Below are positions 1 to 6,862 of a stretch of 33,497 nucleotides of DNA, one piece after another (within the stretch, counting starts at the first letter, position 1; each line of letters opens with the position of its first letter). The translations under genes and the position numbers were made by a program. This DNA comes from Acholeplasmataceae bacterium (lineage in GTDB: Bacteria > Bacillota_I > Bacilli_A > Acholeplasmatales > UBA5453): positions 1 through 33,497 of the forward strand of contig JAAYKO010000033.1 in the NCBI GenBank assembly GCA_012522345.1. Reading direction: 5' to 3'. Under the pieces are notes generated by a model. That model worked only from the letters and a program-made list of their open reading frames with translations, was not told the DNA's origin and did not search any database.

Positions 1-233
1 CTTTTACACTAATATTAAAAAAAATTATACCAACACCTTAATTATTTAATCATTAATTTTAACTAATTCTTTATATTTTTATTTTTTAGTTATATTTGAA
101 TAAATGCAAATGTCAACATGACTTATTAATTTGAAATATTAGTGAAACTAAGGTATTGTGAACTTTAAATGTGTTTGTAGACTTATTTTGATACAATTAA
201 GCACCCCTAATTGTTGGCTTTGTTAAGGTTTTT

Positions 234-485
234 TTAAGTAGTTCGTTTTGATTTGTTTATTTTAATAATTTTTATTATTGAATATATAACCAAAGAAATA
301 CTAATTAGAGCTATTAATATACTAGTTATCGAAACTATTATTGCATTTCTTTTAGTCATATAAGAATACCATTCTTTATATGTAATAACATAATTAATGT
401 GACTTATTGCTAATATTAAAGAAATGACTAACAGAATTAATGCTCCTATTACAAATAAAATAAACTTTGTTTGTTTTTTCCTCAT
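234..485 (-). CDS. small two-helix membrane protein, unknown function
   Basis: This 83-residue protein is almost entirely two hydrophobic helices (about residues 8-30 and 48-72), joined by a short polar loop (YKEWYSYMTKRN) and ended by a basic tail (KINKSKRTT). That pattern fits a small integral membrane protein with a positive-inside C-terminus. The ATG is preceded by GGAAGTGG at a suitable distance, and a TATAAT lies about 35 bases upstream, so a real gene is likely rather than a chance ORF. I recognise no family. It follows the terminator of the tRNA-Ser transcript and so is probably its own unit. No clear terminator is seen after it, only a weak 6-bp hairpin. Confidence 0.6.
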   Translation of the reverse strand: MRKKQTKFILFVIGALILLVISLILAISHINYVITYKEWYSYMTKRNAIIVSITSILIALISISLVIYSIIKIIKINKSKRTT

Positions 486-514
486 TCAAAACCACTTCCA
501 ATCGTTTAACACCC

Positions 515-530
515 ATGGTAATTATACCAT
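515..530 (-). promoter_or_regulatory. -10 element inside an inverted repeat, small membrane gene
   Basis: The minus strand reads ATGGTATAATTACCAT, a 6+6 inverted repeat with TATAAT at 526-521 as a consensus -10. Transcription would start near 514, leaving a leader of about 29 bases before the start at 485. The -35 is poor (GTGTAT at 17 bases, TTGTGT at 19). The repeat could be a repressor site, but no partner is identified. The same 12-mer ATGGTATAATTA occurs at the ahpF-like promoter. Confidence 0.45.
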
Positions 531-563
531 AAAAAAAGGCCAGATACACAAAATATCAAGCCT
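531..563 (-). terminator. intrinsic terminator after tRNA-Ser
   Basis: On the minus strand AGGCTTGATA pairs with TATCTGGCCT (one U-U mismatch and one U-G pair) around a TTTTGTG loop, followed by seven T. It lies 15 bases past the tRNA-Ser 3' end. Confidence 0.75.
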
Positions 564-578
564 GTTTTAAAAAAATAA

Positions 579-667
579 TGGCGGAGAAAGAGGGATTTGA
601 ACCCTCGCGGTTTTTACACCCTACGAGCTTTCCAAGCCCGCCCCTTCAGCCTCTTGGGTATTTCTCC
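579..667 (-). tRNA. tRNA-Ser, anticodon GGA
   Basis: The acceptor stem is GGAGAAA paired with TTTCTCC, with discriminator G and an encoded CCA (579-581). The anticodon loop TTGGAAA gives GGA, which reads UCC and UCU. The T arm carries GGTTCAAATCC, and the long variable arm gives the 89-base length typical of serine tRNAs. It has its own extended -10 directly upstream and a terminator downstream. Confidence 0.96.
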
Positions 668-687
668 TTACTTCTTTTCCAAAAATA

Positions 688-696
688 ATTATATCA
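688..696 (-). promoter_or_regulatory. extended -10 promoter of tRNA-Ser
   Basis: TGATATAAT on the minus strand is a TGN-TATAAT extended -10, about 20 bases before the tRNA. Its TGA is also the stop codon of the EIIC-like gene, so stop and promoter share bases. No good -35 is visible. Confidence 0.6.
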
Positions 697-1758
697 TATT
701 TTTAAATCGCCTGGAACAATGAGTTTTGCTTTTCTAAAAATGACATCGATAATTAAAACTAAAATGATTGGTAAAGCAAATTGAAGTATTGCAATTGAAA
801 GAAATGCTTGAAAATTATAGCCCATTGCTTCTAATGTAGCAATTTGACCGACTAATCCACTCGTTCCCATGCCAGACCCAATATAATTCGTTTGAGTTTT
901 AAACACTAAGGTTGCAAGAGGACCTAGTATAGCTGATGTAATAATTGTGGGAAGCCAAATAATTGGCTTTTTTAAGATGTTTTTAAATTGTAACATACTT
1001 GTCCCAAAAGCGATGCCTAAAACAGTTCCAACACCATTGTCTTTTCTACTCATTATCGCAAAGCCAAGCATCTGTACACTGCAACCGACAACCGCTGCTC
1101 CACCTGCAATTCCACCAAGGCTAATAGAAATAGCTATTGCAGCACTACTAATTGGCATTGTAAGAAACATTCCCATAAACACTGCTATTATAACACCACT
1201 TAAAAATGGTTGGTAATAAGTTGCACGATCAATAAAGGTACTTAAAAATTGCATTGTTTTTGTAATTGGAAAACCAACTAAAAACGCAACAATGAAAGCA
1301 ACTATCGCGCCAGAAAGCGGAATTAAAATTATATCGACTGGTGTCTTTTTCCTAAAAACATATTTGAAAACAAAATAGACACTAATTACACAAAAATAGG
1401 CTACCATTGGATCTTTTAATGCTTCTCCGTTGGGTAGATATCTAAAAGCTGTTGCAATAGCACCTGCAATTGCAGCACTAACTAATTTTAAACCATCTAG
1501 TTTGAGCGTAAAAGCCATCCCAATTCCAATTCCAACACCTAATGAACTCTTTAAAATGCTTGCTAATAAAACAATATAATTACCAAGGATTTCAAAGGCA
1601 CTGATTTGATGGATTAAAACTCCTATTTGTTCAATAATGACTCCAACAATCAATGTTCCAAAAAGCCCAAACGCCATTCCATTAAATGATACAACAAGAA
1701 AGTCTAAAAACTTTTTAAAGTTTGTTTTTTCCTTGATTTCTAATGTTTTATTCTCCAT
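694..1758 (-). CDS. PTS EIIC-like membrane protein (PfoR/EIIC type 2 family)
   Basis: This 354-residue polytopic membrane protein has about nine or ten hydrophobic segments. Glycine-rich runs such as SLGVGIGIGMAF and ISLGGIAGGAAVVG match the stand-alone EIIC-like family that includes clostridial PfoR. I see no EIIA or EIIB domain or phospho-accepting His/Cys site, so sugar phosphotransfer by this protein alone is doubtful and the substrate is unknown. AGGAGA lies seven bases before the ATG, which overlaps the end of the alpha/beta hydrolase gene by 11 bases, so the two are translationally coupled. The family assignment comes from recognising the sequence style, without a search. Confidence 0.75.
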   Translation of the reverse strand: MENKTLEIKEKTNFKKFLDFLVVSFNGMAFGLFGTLIVGVIIEQIGVLIHQISAFEILGNYIVLLASILKSSLGVGIGIGMAFTLKLDGLKLVSAAIAGAIATAFRYLPNGEALKDPMVAYFCVISVYFVFKYVFRKKTPVDIILIPLSGAIVAFIVAFLVGFPITKTMQFLSTFIDRATYYQPFLSGVIIAVFMGMFLTMPISSAAIAISISLGGIAGGAAVVGCSVQMLGFAIMSRKDNGVGTVLGIAFGTSMLQFKNILKKPIIWLPTIITSAILGPLATLVFKTQTNYIGSGMGTSGLVGQIATLEAMGYNFQAFLSIAILQFALPIILVLIIDVIFRKAKLIVPGDLKI

Positions 1759-2563
1759 CAGTTTCTCCTAAATCATCAACACTTTTGAAAAATGTTTTTA
1801 ATCTTTCATTAAAGAGACGCGGATTGTCTAAAAAAACTATTTGTTTAGCATCGTTGTAGCCTTCAACAGTTGTTAGAGGAACTTTTTGCTCATATTGAAG
1901 TGAGGCGTCTTTAATTATTCCTAAATCAAATTCACCACAGACAACATATGTCGGATATTTAGTTTTTTGCTCGCCAAGATGATAAAATCTTTTTAAATTT
2001 TTCTTAACAAAGACACTTCTCCGGCTAAAACCAATCATACTTTGGGCAAAAAGAGTTTGCGCTTGTAGTTTAAGGGCACTTTTTTCGACATAATAATTCT
2101 TATATTTCCCAAAGGCAAATAACCAAAAGAAAAAGAGTTTTAATTTTGTTAAAAATTGCGATTCATAAAATGCTTTATACGAATCATGAAAAATCGAAAA
2201 ACTTGAGACAACTACGGCACTTAAGATTTTATTTGAGAATATTTGGCCAAAAGCTTGAGCGACTAAAGCTCCTTCTGAAACACCTATTAGATGAGTTTTT
2301 GCAATATTTTCTCGATCTAAAATTAATTTAATAACTTCAGGCATATCATTGATTTTTACATTTTTTGAGTATTGACTTTTTCCATGTCCGGGCAAATCGA
2401 CTACTATCAGCTGATAAAGCCTTTTTAAGGCTAATACTTGGCTATCAAAAATTTTTCCACTTGAGGCATATGAATGAATCATCACAATAGTCGGTTTTGA
2501 CTCATTTTGAAAAATTGTATAGTAAATGCCACAGTCTTTGAATTTAATCGTTTGAGCTTTCAT
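1748..2563 (-). CDS. alpha/beta hydrolase fold protein, catalytic His apparently replaced
   Basis: The protein (271 residues from the chosen ATG) has the alpha/beta hydrolase layout: HSYASSG near residue 31 in the oxyanion-loop position, DLPGHGKS, the nucleophile elbow GVSEGA, and an acid residue in CGEFD. The C-terminal segment that normally carries the catalytic histidine (GH.VxLExPxxF) reads AKQIVFLDNPRLF, with Gln where His is expected. It may be inactive, use another residue, or be misaligned by me. The track begins at a TTG (2566); the ATG at 2563 is preferred because AAGGA lies nine bases upstream. It is first in a two-gene unit with the EIIC-like gene. Confidence 0.8.
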   Translation of the reverse strand: MKAQTIKFKDCGIYYTIFQNESKPTIVMIHSYASSGKIFDSQVLALKRLYQLIVVDLPGHGKSQYSKNVKINDMPEVIKLILDRENIAKTHLIGVSEGALVAQAFGQIFSNKILSAVVVSSFSIFHDSYKAFYESQFLTKLKLFFFWLFAFGKYKNYYVEKSALKLQAQTLFAQSMIGFSRRSVFVKKNLKRFYHLGEQKTKYPTYVVCGEFDLGIIKDASLQYEQKVPLTTVEGYNDAKQIVFLDNPRLFNERLKTFFKSVDDLGETDGE

Positions 2564-2584
2564 CAACTCACATCCTTAAATGTT

Positions 2585-2593
2585 AGTATATCA
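2585..2593 (-). promoter_or_regulatory. extended -10 promoter of the hydrolase/EIIC unit
   Basis: TGATATACT on the minus strand fits TGN plus a near-consensus -10. Only seven bases separate it from the AAGGA Shine-Dalgarno, implying a leader of about 15 bases. Confidence 0.55.
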
Positions 2594-2642
2594 TATTTTA
2601 AATGAATTTTATTCTTGTTATATCTAAAACCTGATAAAAAGT

Positions 2643-2666
2643 AAAAAAACCCTCATCAAGGGTTTT
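2643..2666 (-). terminator. intrinsic terminator of the FMN reductase gene
   Basis: On the minus strand AAAACCCT pairs with AGGGTTTT around TGATG, followed by a T run. It lies about 20 bases after the stop codon. Confidence 0.85.
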
Positions 2667-2684
2667 AGCTTACTTAATAACAGA

Positions 2685-3227
2685 TTAATTTCTAATTGAT
2701 TTAAATGCTTTAGTCCAAAGTTCGAGCTGTTCAATCATTTCAGCAAATAGCTCATATTGTAATTTTTGTGGTTTAAAATGTTTTTGAGGTTCAAAATCAT
2801 TAAAAATGCTAAAAAGAGTTTGTCTAGAGATATCAGCTACTTGGAGTTGACCCAAAATAGATCGTAAATGTTCAGCTGCTCTAGCCCCTCCCACTGCACC
2901 ATATGATACAATTGCAGCAGCTTTATTAGCAATACTATCATTAACCCAGTCTAAGGCACTTTTTAAAACACCTGGAATTGAATGATTGTATTCTGCAAGA
3001 ACAAAAATATAACCGTCAAATATTCTTAATCTATCATTAAATTTTTTTGCTATTTCTACACTGTCGTTATCACCGAAAAAAGACATTGGATAATCTTTCA
3101 AATCAACTATTTCATAATTATGATTATTTAATTTACGTGCTTCATCTAAAACCCAGTCACCGACCTGATCAGAAGATCGATTTTCTCTTGTTGTGCATAA
3201 CACGATTGCAAATTGTAATTTATCCAT
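2685..3227 (-). CDS. NADPH-dependent FMN reductase-like flavoprotein
   Basis: This 180-residue protein has a flavodoxin-like fold of the NADPH-dependent FMN reductase family: an N-terminal strand and phosphate loop (VLCTTRENRSS), the FAEYNHSIPG-like segment (VLAEYNHSIPGVLKSALDW) that binds the flavin ring, and VSYGAVGGARAAEHL near residues 108-122. Members reduce quinones, azo compounds or metals using NADPH and bound FMN; the substrate here cannot be told. The start is secure: GGTGAG lies three bases before the ATG, with a promoter just upstream. It is monocistronic, and its promoter lacks the ATACC..GGTAT site of the neighbouring redox locus. Confidence 0.85.
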   Translation of the reverse strand: MDKLQFAIVLCTTRENRSSDQVGDWVLDEARKLNNHNYEIVDLKDYPMSFFGDNDSVEIAKKFNDRLRIFDGYIFVLAEYNHSIPGVLKSALDWVNDSIANKAAAIVSYGAVGGARAAEHLRSILGQLQVADISRQTLFSIFNDFEPQKHFKPQKLQYELFAEMIEQLELWTKAFKSIRN

Positions 3228-3243
3228 ATTCTCACCAGAGTAA

Positions 3244-3272
3244 ATAATATCTTTTTTTCTTCATAAATGCAA
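3244..3272 (-). promoter_or_regulatory. promoter of the FMN reductase gene
   Basis: TTGCAT, 17 bases, then TATTAT on the minus strand. Seven bases later comes the GGTGAG Shine-Dalgarno, so the transcript should begin at or next to it. Confidence 0.6.
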
Positions 3273-3425
3273 AACAAACACTCATTTATTTTATAATTAA
3301 GAGCATTTATTAGTTTGTTATTTATGTTTATATTTTATTTGTTGACATCTTTTATAATCATTATAATATTACCCATGGCTGCTGTGAGCTGTTTTCTCTT
3401 TTCTCTTAGCAAATTAAATATATAA

Positions 3426-3674
3426 TTAATTTCTTACGATTAAATCAATTTGTTTTTCTAAATTTATTAATTCAAGATTGTGTTTTTCTTCAATTGAATC
3501 TAAAAGATTCGTTTCTGCTAATAATCTAATTGTTTTTTTAAGACTATTTTTGGCAGCTTTCAATTGGGTAATTAAATCTTTACATCCTCGCTCTTGCTCA
3601 ATCATTTTTAAAATTCCACTTATCTGGCCATTAACTCTTTTGATTCGATTAATTATTTGGGGACTACACTTCAT
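3426..3674 (-). CDS. CsoR/FrmR-family (DUF156) transcriptional repressor
   Basis: This all-helical repressor has the CsoR/RcnR/FrmR/CstR signature RIKRVNGQISGILKMIE, then GCKDLITQLKAAKNSL. Counted from the preferred ATG, the conserved pocket cysteine is Cys31. The second-helix ligands are lost: the usual His is Asn56, and the residue matching CstR Cys60 is Ser60. Instead there is a cysteine at position 3 (MKCSPQ), where FrmR and RcnR use N-terminal residues. A copper site therefore looks unlikely, and thiol or electrophile sensing more likely (inference). The track starts at a GTG only one base after AGGAGG; the ATG at 3674 has a 10-base spacing and is preferred, giving 82 residues. Its promoter carries a perfect palindrome, so it probably represses itself and the divergent reductase operon. 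Confidence 0.88.
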   Translation of the reverse strand: MKCSPQIINRIKRVNGQISGILKMIEQERGCKDLITQLKAAKNSLKKTIRLLAETNLLDSIEEKHNLELINLEKQIDLIVRN

Positions 3675-3691
3675 AATTTTCACTCCTCCTT

Positions 3692-3707
3692 ATACCCTCG
3701 AGGGTAT
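3692..3707. promoter_or_regulatory. perfect 16-bp palindromic operator, repressor side
   Basis: ATACCCTCGAGGGTAT is a perfect 16-base palindrome. The ATACCC..GGGTAT form is typical of CsoR/CstR-family operators. It overlaps the last bases of the -10 and lies between it and the Shine-Dalgarno of the csoR-like gene, so binding should block transcription. Confidence 0.8.
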
Positions 3708-3734
3708 TTTACTATGAAAGTAAGTTTTTTTCAA
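3706..3734 (-). promoter_or_regulatory. promoter of the CsoR-like gene
   Basis: TTGAAA, exactly 17 bases, then TAAAAT on the minus strand. The operator palindrome begins inside the -10. Confidence 0.75.
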
Positions 3735-3810
3735 TTTTAATTACTTATTAAAGCTTATTATTGGTTTATTTTTTCTCTTTTTTCTAAAATGAGCAAATTA
3801 TTTCTCTTAT

Positions 3811-3829
3811 ATACCCCATATGGTATAAT
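3811..3829 (+). promoter_or_regulatory. operator and -10 of the ahpF-like operon
   Basis: ATACCCCATATGGTAT is a second, imperfect copy of the palindrome (6 of 8 pairs match). It overlaps a consensus TATAAT at 3824-3829; the -35 (TTTCTC, 17 bases away) is weak. Transcription would start near 3836, leaving about 38 bases of leader before the ATG at 3874. Confidence 0.7.
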
Positions 3830-3873
3830 TATAACGTAAATAATAATTATAGATTAAAAGAGGTGATGTATCT

Positions 3874-4857
3874 ATGTTTGATTTTGTCTTAGATCCACAG
3901 GTTAAAAAACAGCCTATTGAGCTTCTTGCCTTATATGATGTAATAATAATCGGAGCAGGACCTGGCGGATTAAATGCGGCTTTATATGCGAAAAGAAAAG
4001 GTTTAGACATCTTACTTATCACAAAAACTACTGGTGGACAACTTCTAAACACTAATTTAATTGATAACTATTTAGGCTTTAATAATATTTCAGGCGAAAA
4101 ACTAAGTCACGCCTTTATGGAACATATTATTAGTTTGGATGTTCCGCTCTTAGATGGCGTTAATGTCGAAAAAATAACTAAAGAAAACAATCAGTTTAAA
4201 CTCGTTTTAGATGATAAGCAAATCATTGAAACAAAAACTGTCATTATCGCAACTGGAGGGAATCCCCGTAAATTACGAGCTATTGGCGAAGAAGCCTTAA
4301 TCGGAAAAGGAGTTTCTTATTGTGCAATTTGTGATGGACCATTTTACAAAGACAAAGATGTTTTAGTCGTTGGAGGTGGAAATAGCGCTTTAGAGGCTGC
4401 TTTAGATTTAGCGAAAATCGCAAATTCAATTATGATTGTTCAACTTGAAGAATCCTTTACTGCTGATAAAATTTTGATTGACCAAATTATTCAAACTAAA
4501 AATATTCGTTATTCTTTGAATAGTGAAGTTAAAGAAATCATCGGTAAAGATGAAACTGTTGAACAAGTAAAATATGTTAACCGCGCTACTGGAGAAGAAA
4601 GTTTTGTTGCGGTAGATGGAGTTTTTATTGAGATCGGGGTAATTCCCAATAATAGTCTCATCAAAGAACTTGTTGAACTAAATCGTTTTGGAGAAATCAT
4701 TGTCGACAATGATCAAATGAGTTCTCTAAGCGGGATGTTTGCAGTCGGTGATGTTACAGATTTCCCATATAAACAGATTATTACAGCTGCCAGTCAAGGT
4801 GCTGTTGCGGCTTTATCCGCAAATAATTATATTAATAAAAAGGAGCAAGAAAAATGA
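3874..4857 (+). CDS. AhpF-like / thioredoxin reductase-like FAD disulfide reductase
   Basis: This 327-residue flavoprotein disulfide reductase has a FAD-binding GAGPGG near residue 27, redox-active CAIC at 150-153 followed by DGPF, a nucleotide-binding VVGGGNSALEAA near 165, and FAD-contacting GMFAVGDVTDFPYKQI. Where thioredoxin reductases carry the NADPH 2'-phosphate motif HRRxxxR, this has VQLEESFTADK, close to the NADH-using AhpF (LLEFAPEMKADQ in E. coli, from memory). It therefore looks like the C-terminal half of AhpF and probably prefers NADH. A 20-residue N-terminal extension precedes the FAD fold; the start is secure (GAGGTGAT six bases upstream). Its stop overlaps the next gene by ATGA, so the partner disulfide oxidoreductase is probably its substrate. 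No ahpC is in the window. Confidence 0.88.
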   Translation: MFDFVLDPQVKKQPIELLALYDVIIIGAGPGGLNAALYAKRKGLDILLITKTTGGQLLNTNLIDNYLGFNNISGEKLSHAFMEHIISLDVPLLDGVNVEKITKENNQFKLVLDDKQIIETKTVIIATGGNPRKLRAIGEEALIGKGVSYCAICDGPFYKDKDVLVVGGGNSALEAALDLAKIANSIMIVQLEESFTADKILIDQIIQTKNIRYSLNSEVKEIIGKDETVEQVKYVNRATGEESFVAVDGVFIEIGVIPNNSLIKELVELNRFGEIIVDNDQMSSLSGMFAVGDVTDFPYKQIITAASQGAVAALSANNYINKKEQEK

Positions 4858-5495
4858 ATAGATTATTAAATGAAGAGACAAGTACTCAAATTAAAGAAAT
4901 GTTAGATGAAATGAAAATGCCTTTAACATTGGTTTATTTCACAAAAGAAAATTGTGAAAACTGTGATTTAACGGCTAGACTGTTAGATGAAATAAAAAGT
5001 TTAAGTGATAAAATTATACTTGAAAAATATGATTTTGCTAAAGATAGTGAAATCTTTAAAAGGTATAATATTATTGGTGCGCCTAGTTATGTAATCCTAA
5101 ATCATGATGGACTAAAAACTGGTTCAACATTTTATGGTGTTCCTGCTGGTCATGAAATTAACACTTTGCTTTCCAACCTTTTAGATGTTAGTGAAGCTCA
5201 AGCGCTATACGATGATGCTTTAACGACTAAAATAAAAGCAATCGACAAACCTGTTAATCTTAAAGTGTTTGTAACGGTGTCTTGCCCTCATTGTCCTGGG
5301 GCAGCGATAAACGCTTCAAGATTAGCCCAACTCAACCCTAATATTACAGCTGAAGTTTATGAATCACAAAGTTTTTATGAACTAGCTAATAAATACCAAG
5401 TTTCAGGTGTTCCTAAGATTGTTATCAATGAGACTCAAACATTGATGGGTAATCAACCAGTTGATGCTTTCTTAACTGCAATCGACAAACTTTAA
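4854..5495 (+). CDS. double thioredoxin-fold protein disulfide oxidoreductase (AhpF N-terminal domain-like)
   Basis: This 213-residue protein has two thioredoxin folds in tandem, each with a CXXC and cis-proline: CENC (34-37) with GAPSY, and CPHC (144-147) with GVPKI. The layout matches PDO/glutaredoxin-like proteins and the AhpF N-terminal domain. In AhpF only the second fold keeps CXXC, whereas here both do, as in thermophile PDOs. There is no signal peptide, so it is cytosolic. It should take electrons from the AhpF-like reductase encoded just upstream (4-base overlap) and pass them to protein disulfides, peroxiredoxin or persulfides; the acceptor is unknown. A strong terminator follows, so the operon has two genes, probably under the divergent CsoR-like repressor. 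Confidence 0.87.
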   Translation: MNRLLNEETSTQIKEMLDEMKMPLTLVYFTKENCENCDLTARLLDEIKSLSDKIILEKYDFAKDSEIFKRYNIIGAPSYVILNHDGLKTGSTFYGVPAGHEINTLLSNLLDVSEAQALYDDALTTKIKAIDKPVNLKVFVTVSCPHCPGAAINASRLAQLNPNITAEVYESQSFYELANKYQVSGVPKIVINETQTLMGNQPVDAFLTAIDKL

Positions 5496-5505
5496 ATAAA
5501 ATTAG

Positions 5506-5531
5506 AAAAAGTCGCTGCGGCGACTTTTTTT
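5506..5531 (+). terminator. intrinsic terminator, usable on both strands
   Basis: AAAAAGTCGC pairs perfectly with GCGACTTTTT around TGCG, followed by more T. It also has a T run on the minus strand, and so can end the convergent acyltransferase gene. Confidence 0.93.
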
Positions 5532-5564
5532 CTTGCATTTGTTGAATTAATTAGTAGCTATATT

Positions 5565-6862
5565 TTAACTGTTTGAATTAGACTTTTCTATTTTCGCTTT
5601 AGTGAGATACTTATACAATTCTTCTACTGCAAAATGCAGTTTGGTCACTAAAAACTCTTTTTCGTGTGAAAAGAAGTAATACGTTTCATTGTCTTTGCTA
5701 AAACTAACCCCTGAACCCCGACCAAAATAATTATATTCGACATGAACACTATAGTTCTCTAATGGCTCTTGCTTGAGCTCAAAGGTCTCACCATTACCTG
5801 CACCAACTATTTTAAAACCATTTAAATCATGGATAAGTTTGCCCTCACCAATTTGATAAAATCCTTTGCTGTTTGGTAGAGAGTTAATTTTTACATCATG
5901 TTCGAAGTAATATGTTTTGGCTTCAATTTCTTTTCTAACCTCTTCACGTTGCCATTCATACCAATCTGGAAGATGACTAAATTCAGTATTTCCGTTTAAT
6001 ACAGATAAACTGCCATCTAGATTTAACTGCCAACTCTTATTACACGAATCACATGTTATTAAATGATCTATTGTTGACATTTTTGCTTCGGTCTTACAAG
6101 CAGGGCATTTATACAAAACTAATTCCAAGCCTTCTGCTCGCCAGGGCTCTTTAATTATAATGTTGTTTTCTTTTTGCCAGCGATAATCATCATAAATAAA
6201 TGCCTCATTAATTTTATCATTAATCTCTTCATACGAGAGATTGGCAGCATCTTCTTTAGATATTATATAAGTTAGTGTTGCAGTAGGATTAATTTTACGT
6301 TTTTTCAAGTTCCACACAGGTTGTACTAAATGATTACCATGTGTAATTAAGGTTGCAACTGGCACCTTTAAATATTTAATTAACTTCCCTAAGCTAGCTG
6401 GTAAAATTGCAGTAGTTCCAACATGAGAATAACGCGCTTCAGGATAAATCATACAGATGTGTTTTAAATCTTCAACACTTCTTTTAACTTGTTTGACAGT
6501 TTTGATGTCGTTAATAAATTTCCGCTTACCAAAACAACCTACCTCTCGCATTATTTTTTCTCGGTTAATAAAACCATCAATAGCGACAACATATGTAGCA
6601 CGACGAGGAAAGATAGCTCTTGTCGCCACCTTAAAATCATAAAACGAGTTATGATTGCAAAGTAAAATATAAGGCTCTTTTTTAAAGGTTTCATCTTAAC
6701 TTTAGTAACTTTTAGTTTTCGCTTTATTGTTTCTGGAAAAGCAATCAACCAAATTAGGGGTAATAATAATTTGCATTGTTTTTTTACTGGCTTGTTAAAA
6801 TCAAACCGTGGCATCTTATTGACCTCACTAAATGGTCTTTTTACTATTTGTTTTATTTTCAT
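5565..6862 (-). CDS. PlsC-type acyltransferase with C-terminal zinc ribbon, interrupted by a -1 frameshift
   Basis: This is a 1-acyl-glycerol-phosphate acyltransferase-like gene spread over two frames. The first frame starts at the ATG at 6862 (GAGG about eight bases upstream) and runs to KMKPLKK. The rest lies in the -1 frame and continues KKEPYILLCNHNSFYDFK, containing the catalytic NHxxxxD; MIYPEARYS is the later substrate motif. The C-terminal part adds a zinc ribbon (CPAC, then CDSC). The track's 5565-6629 and 6551-6925 ORFs are the two pieces. The span of 1298 bases is one base short of 433 codons, and no other lesion is seen. The switch falls at A AAA AAG, so the causes could be a homopolymer indel (biological or sequencing) or real -1 frameshifting. 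If intact, it would acylate a phospholipid precursor at the membrane. Confidence 0.8.
6677..6686 (-). other. slippery site in the acyltransferase gene
   Basis: The minus strand reads TTTAAAAAAG. With the upstream frame this is T TTA AAA AAG and contains A AAA AAG in phase, the dnaX-type -1 slippery heptamer. Slipping one base yields LKKEPYILL, exactly joining the two acyltransferase pieces. No strong downstream stem-loop or upstream Shine-Dalgarno stimulator is evident. Confidence 0.55.

Noticed and set aside
1-233. AT-rich leader of the window as a possible RNA gene or replication origin
   Set aside because: No DnaA-box cluster, stable hairpin with a T run, or promoter-terminator pair could be supported.
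947-1216. Plus-strand 89-residue ORF inside the EIIC-like gene
   Set aside because: It is a shadow of the membrane gene, with no ribosome site or recognisable domain.
3478-3717. Plus-strand ORF across the csoR-like gene and its operator
   Set aside because: It is antisense to a clear family member; its end runs through the operator.
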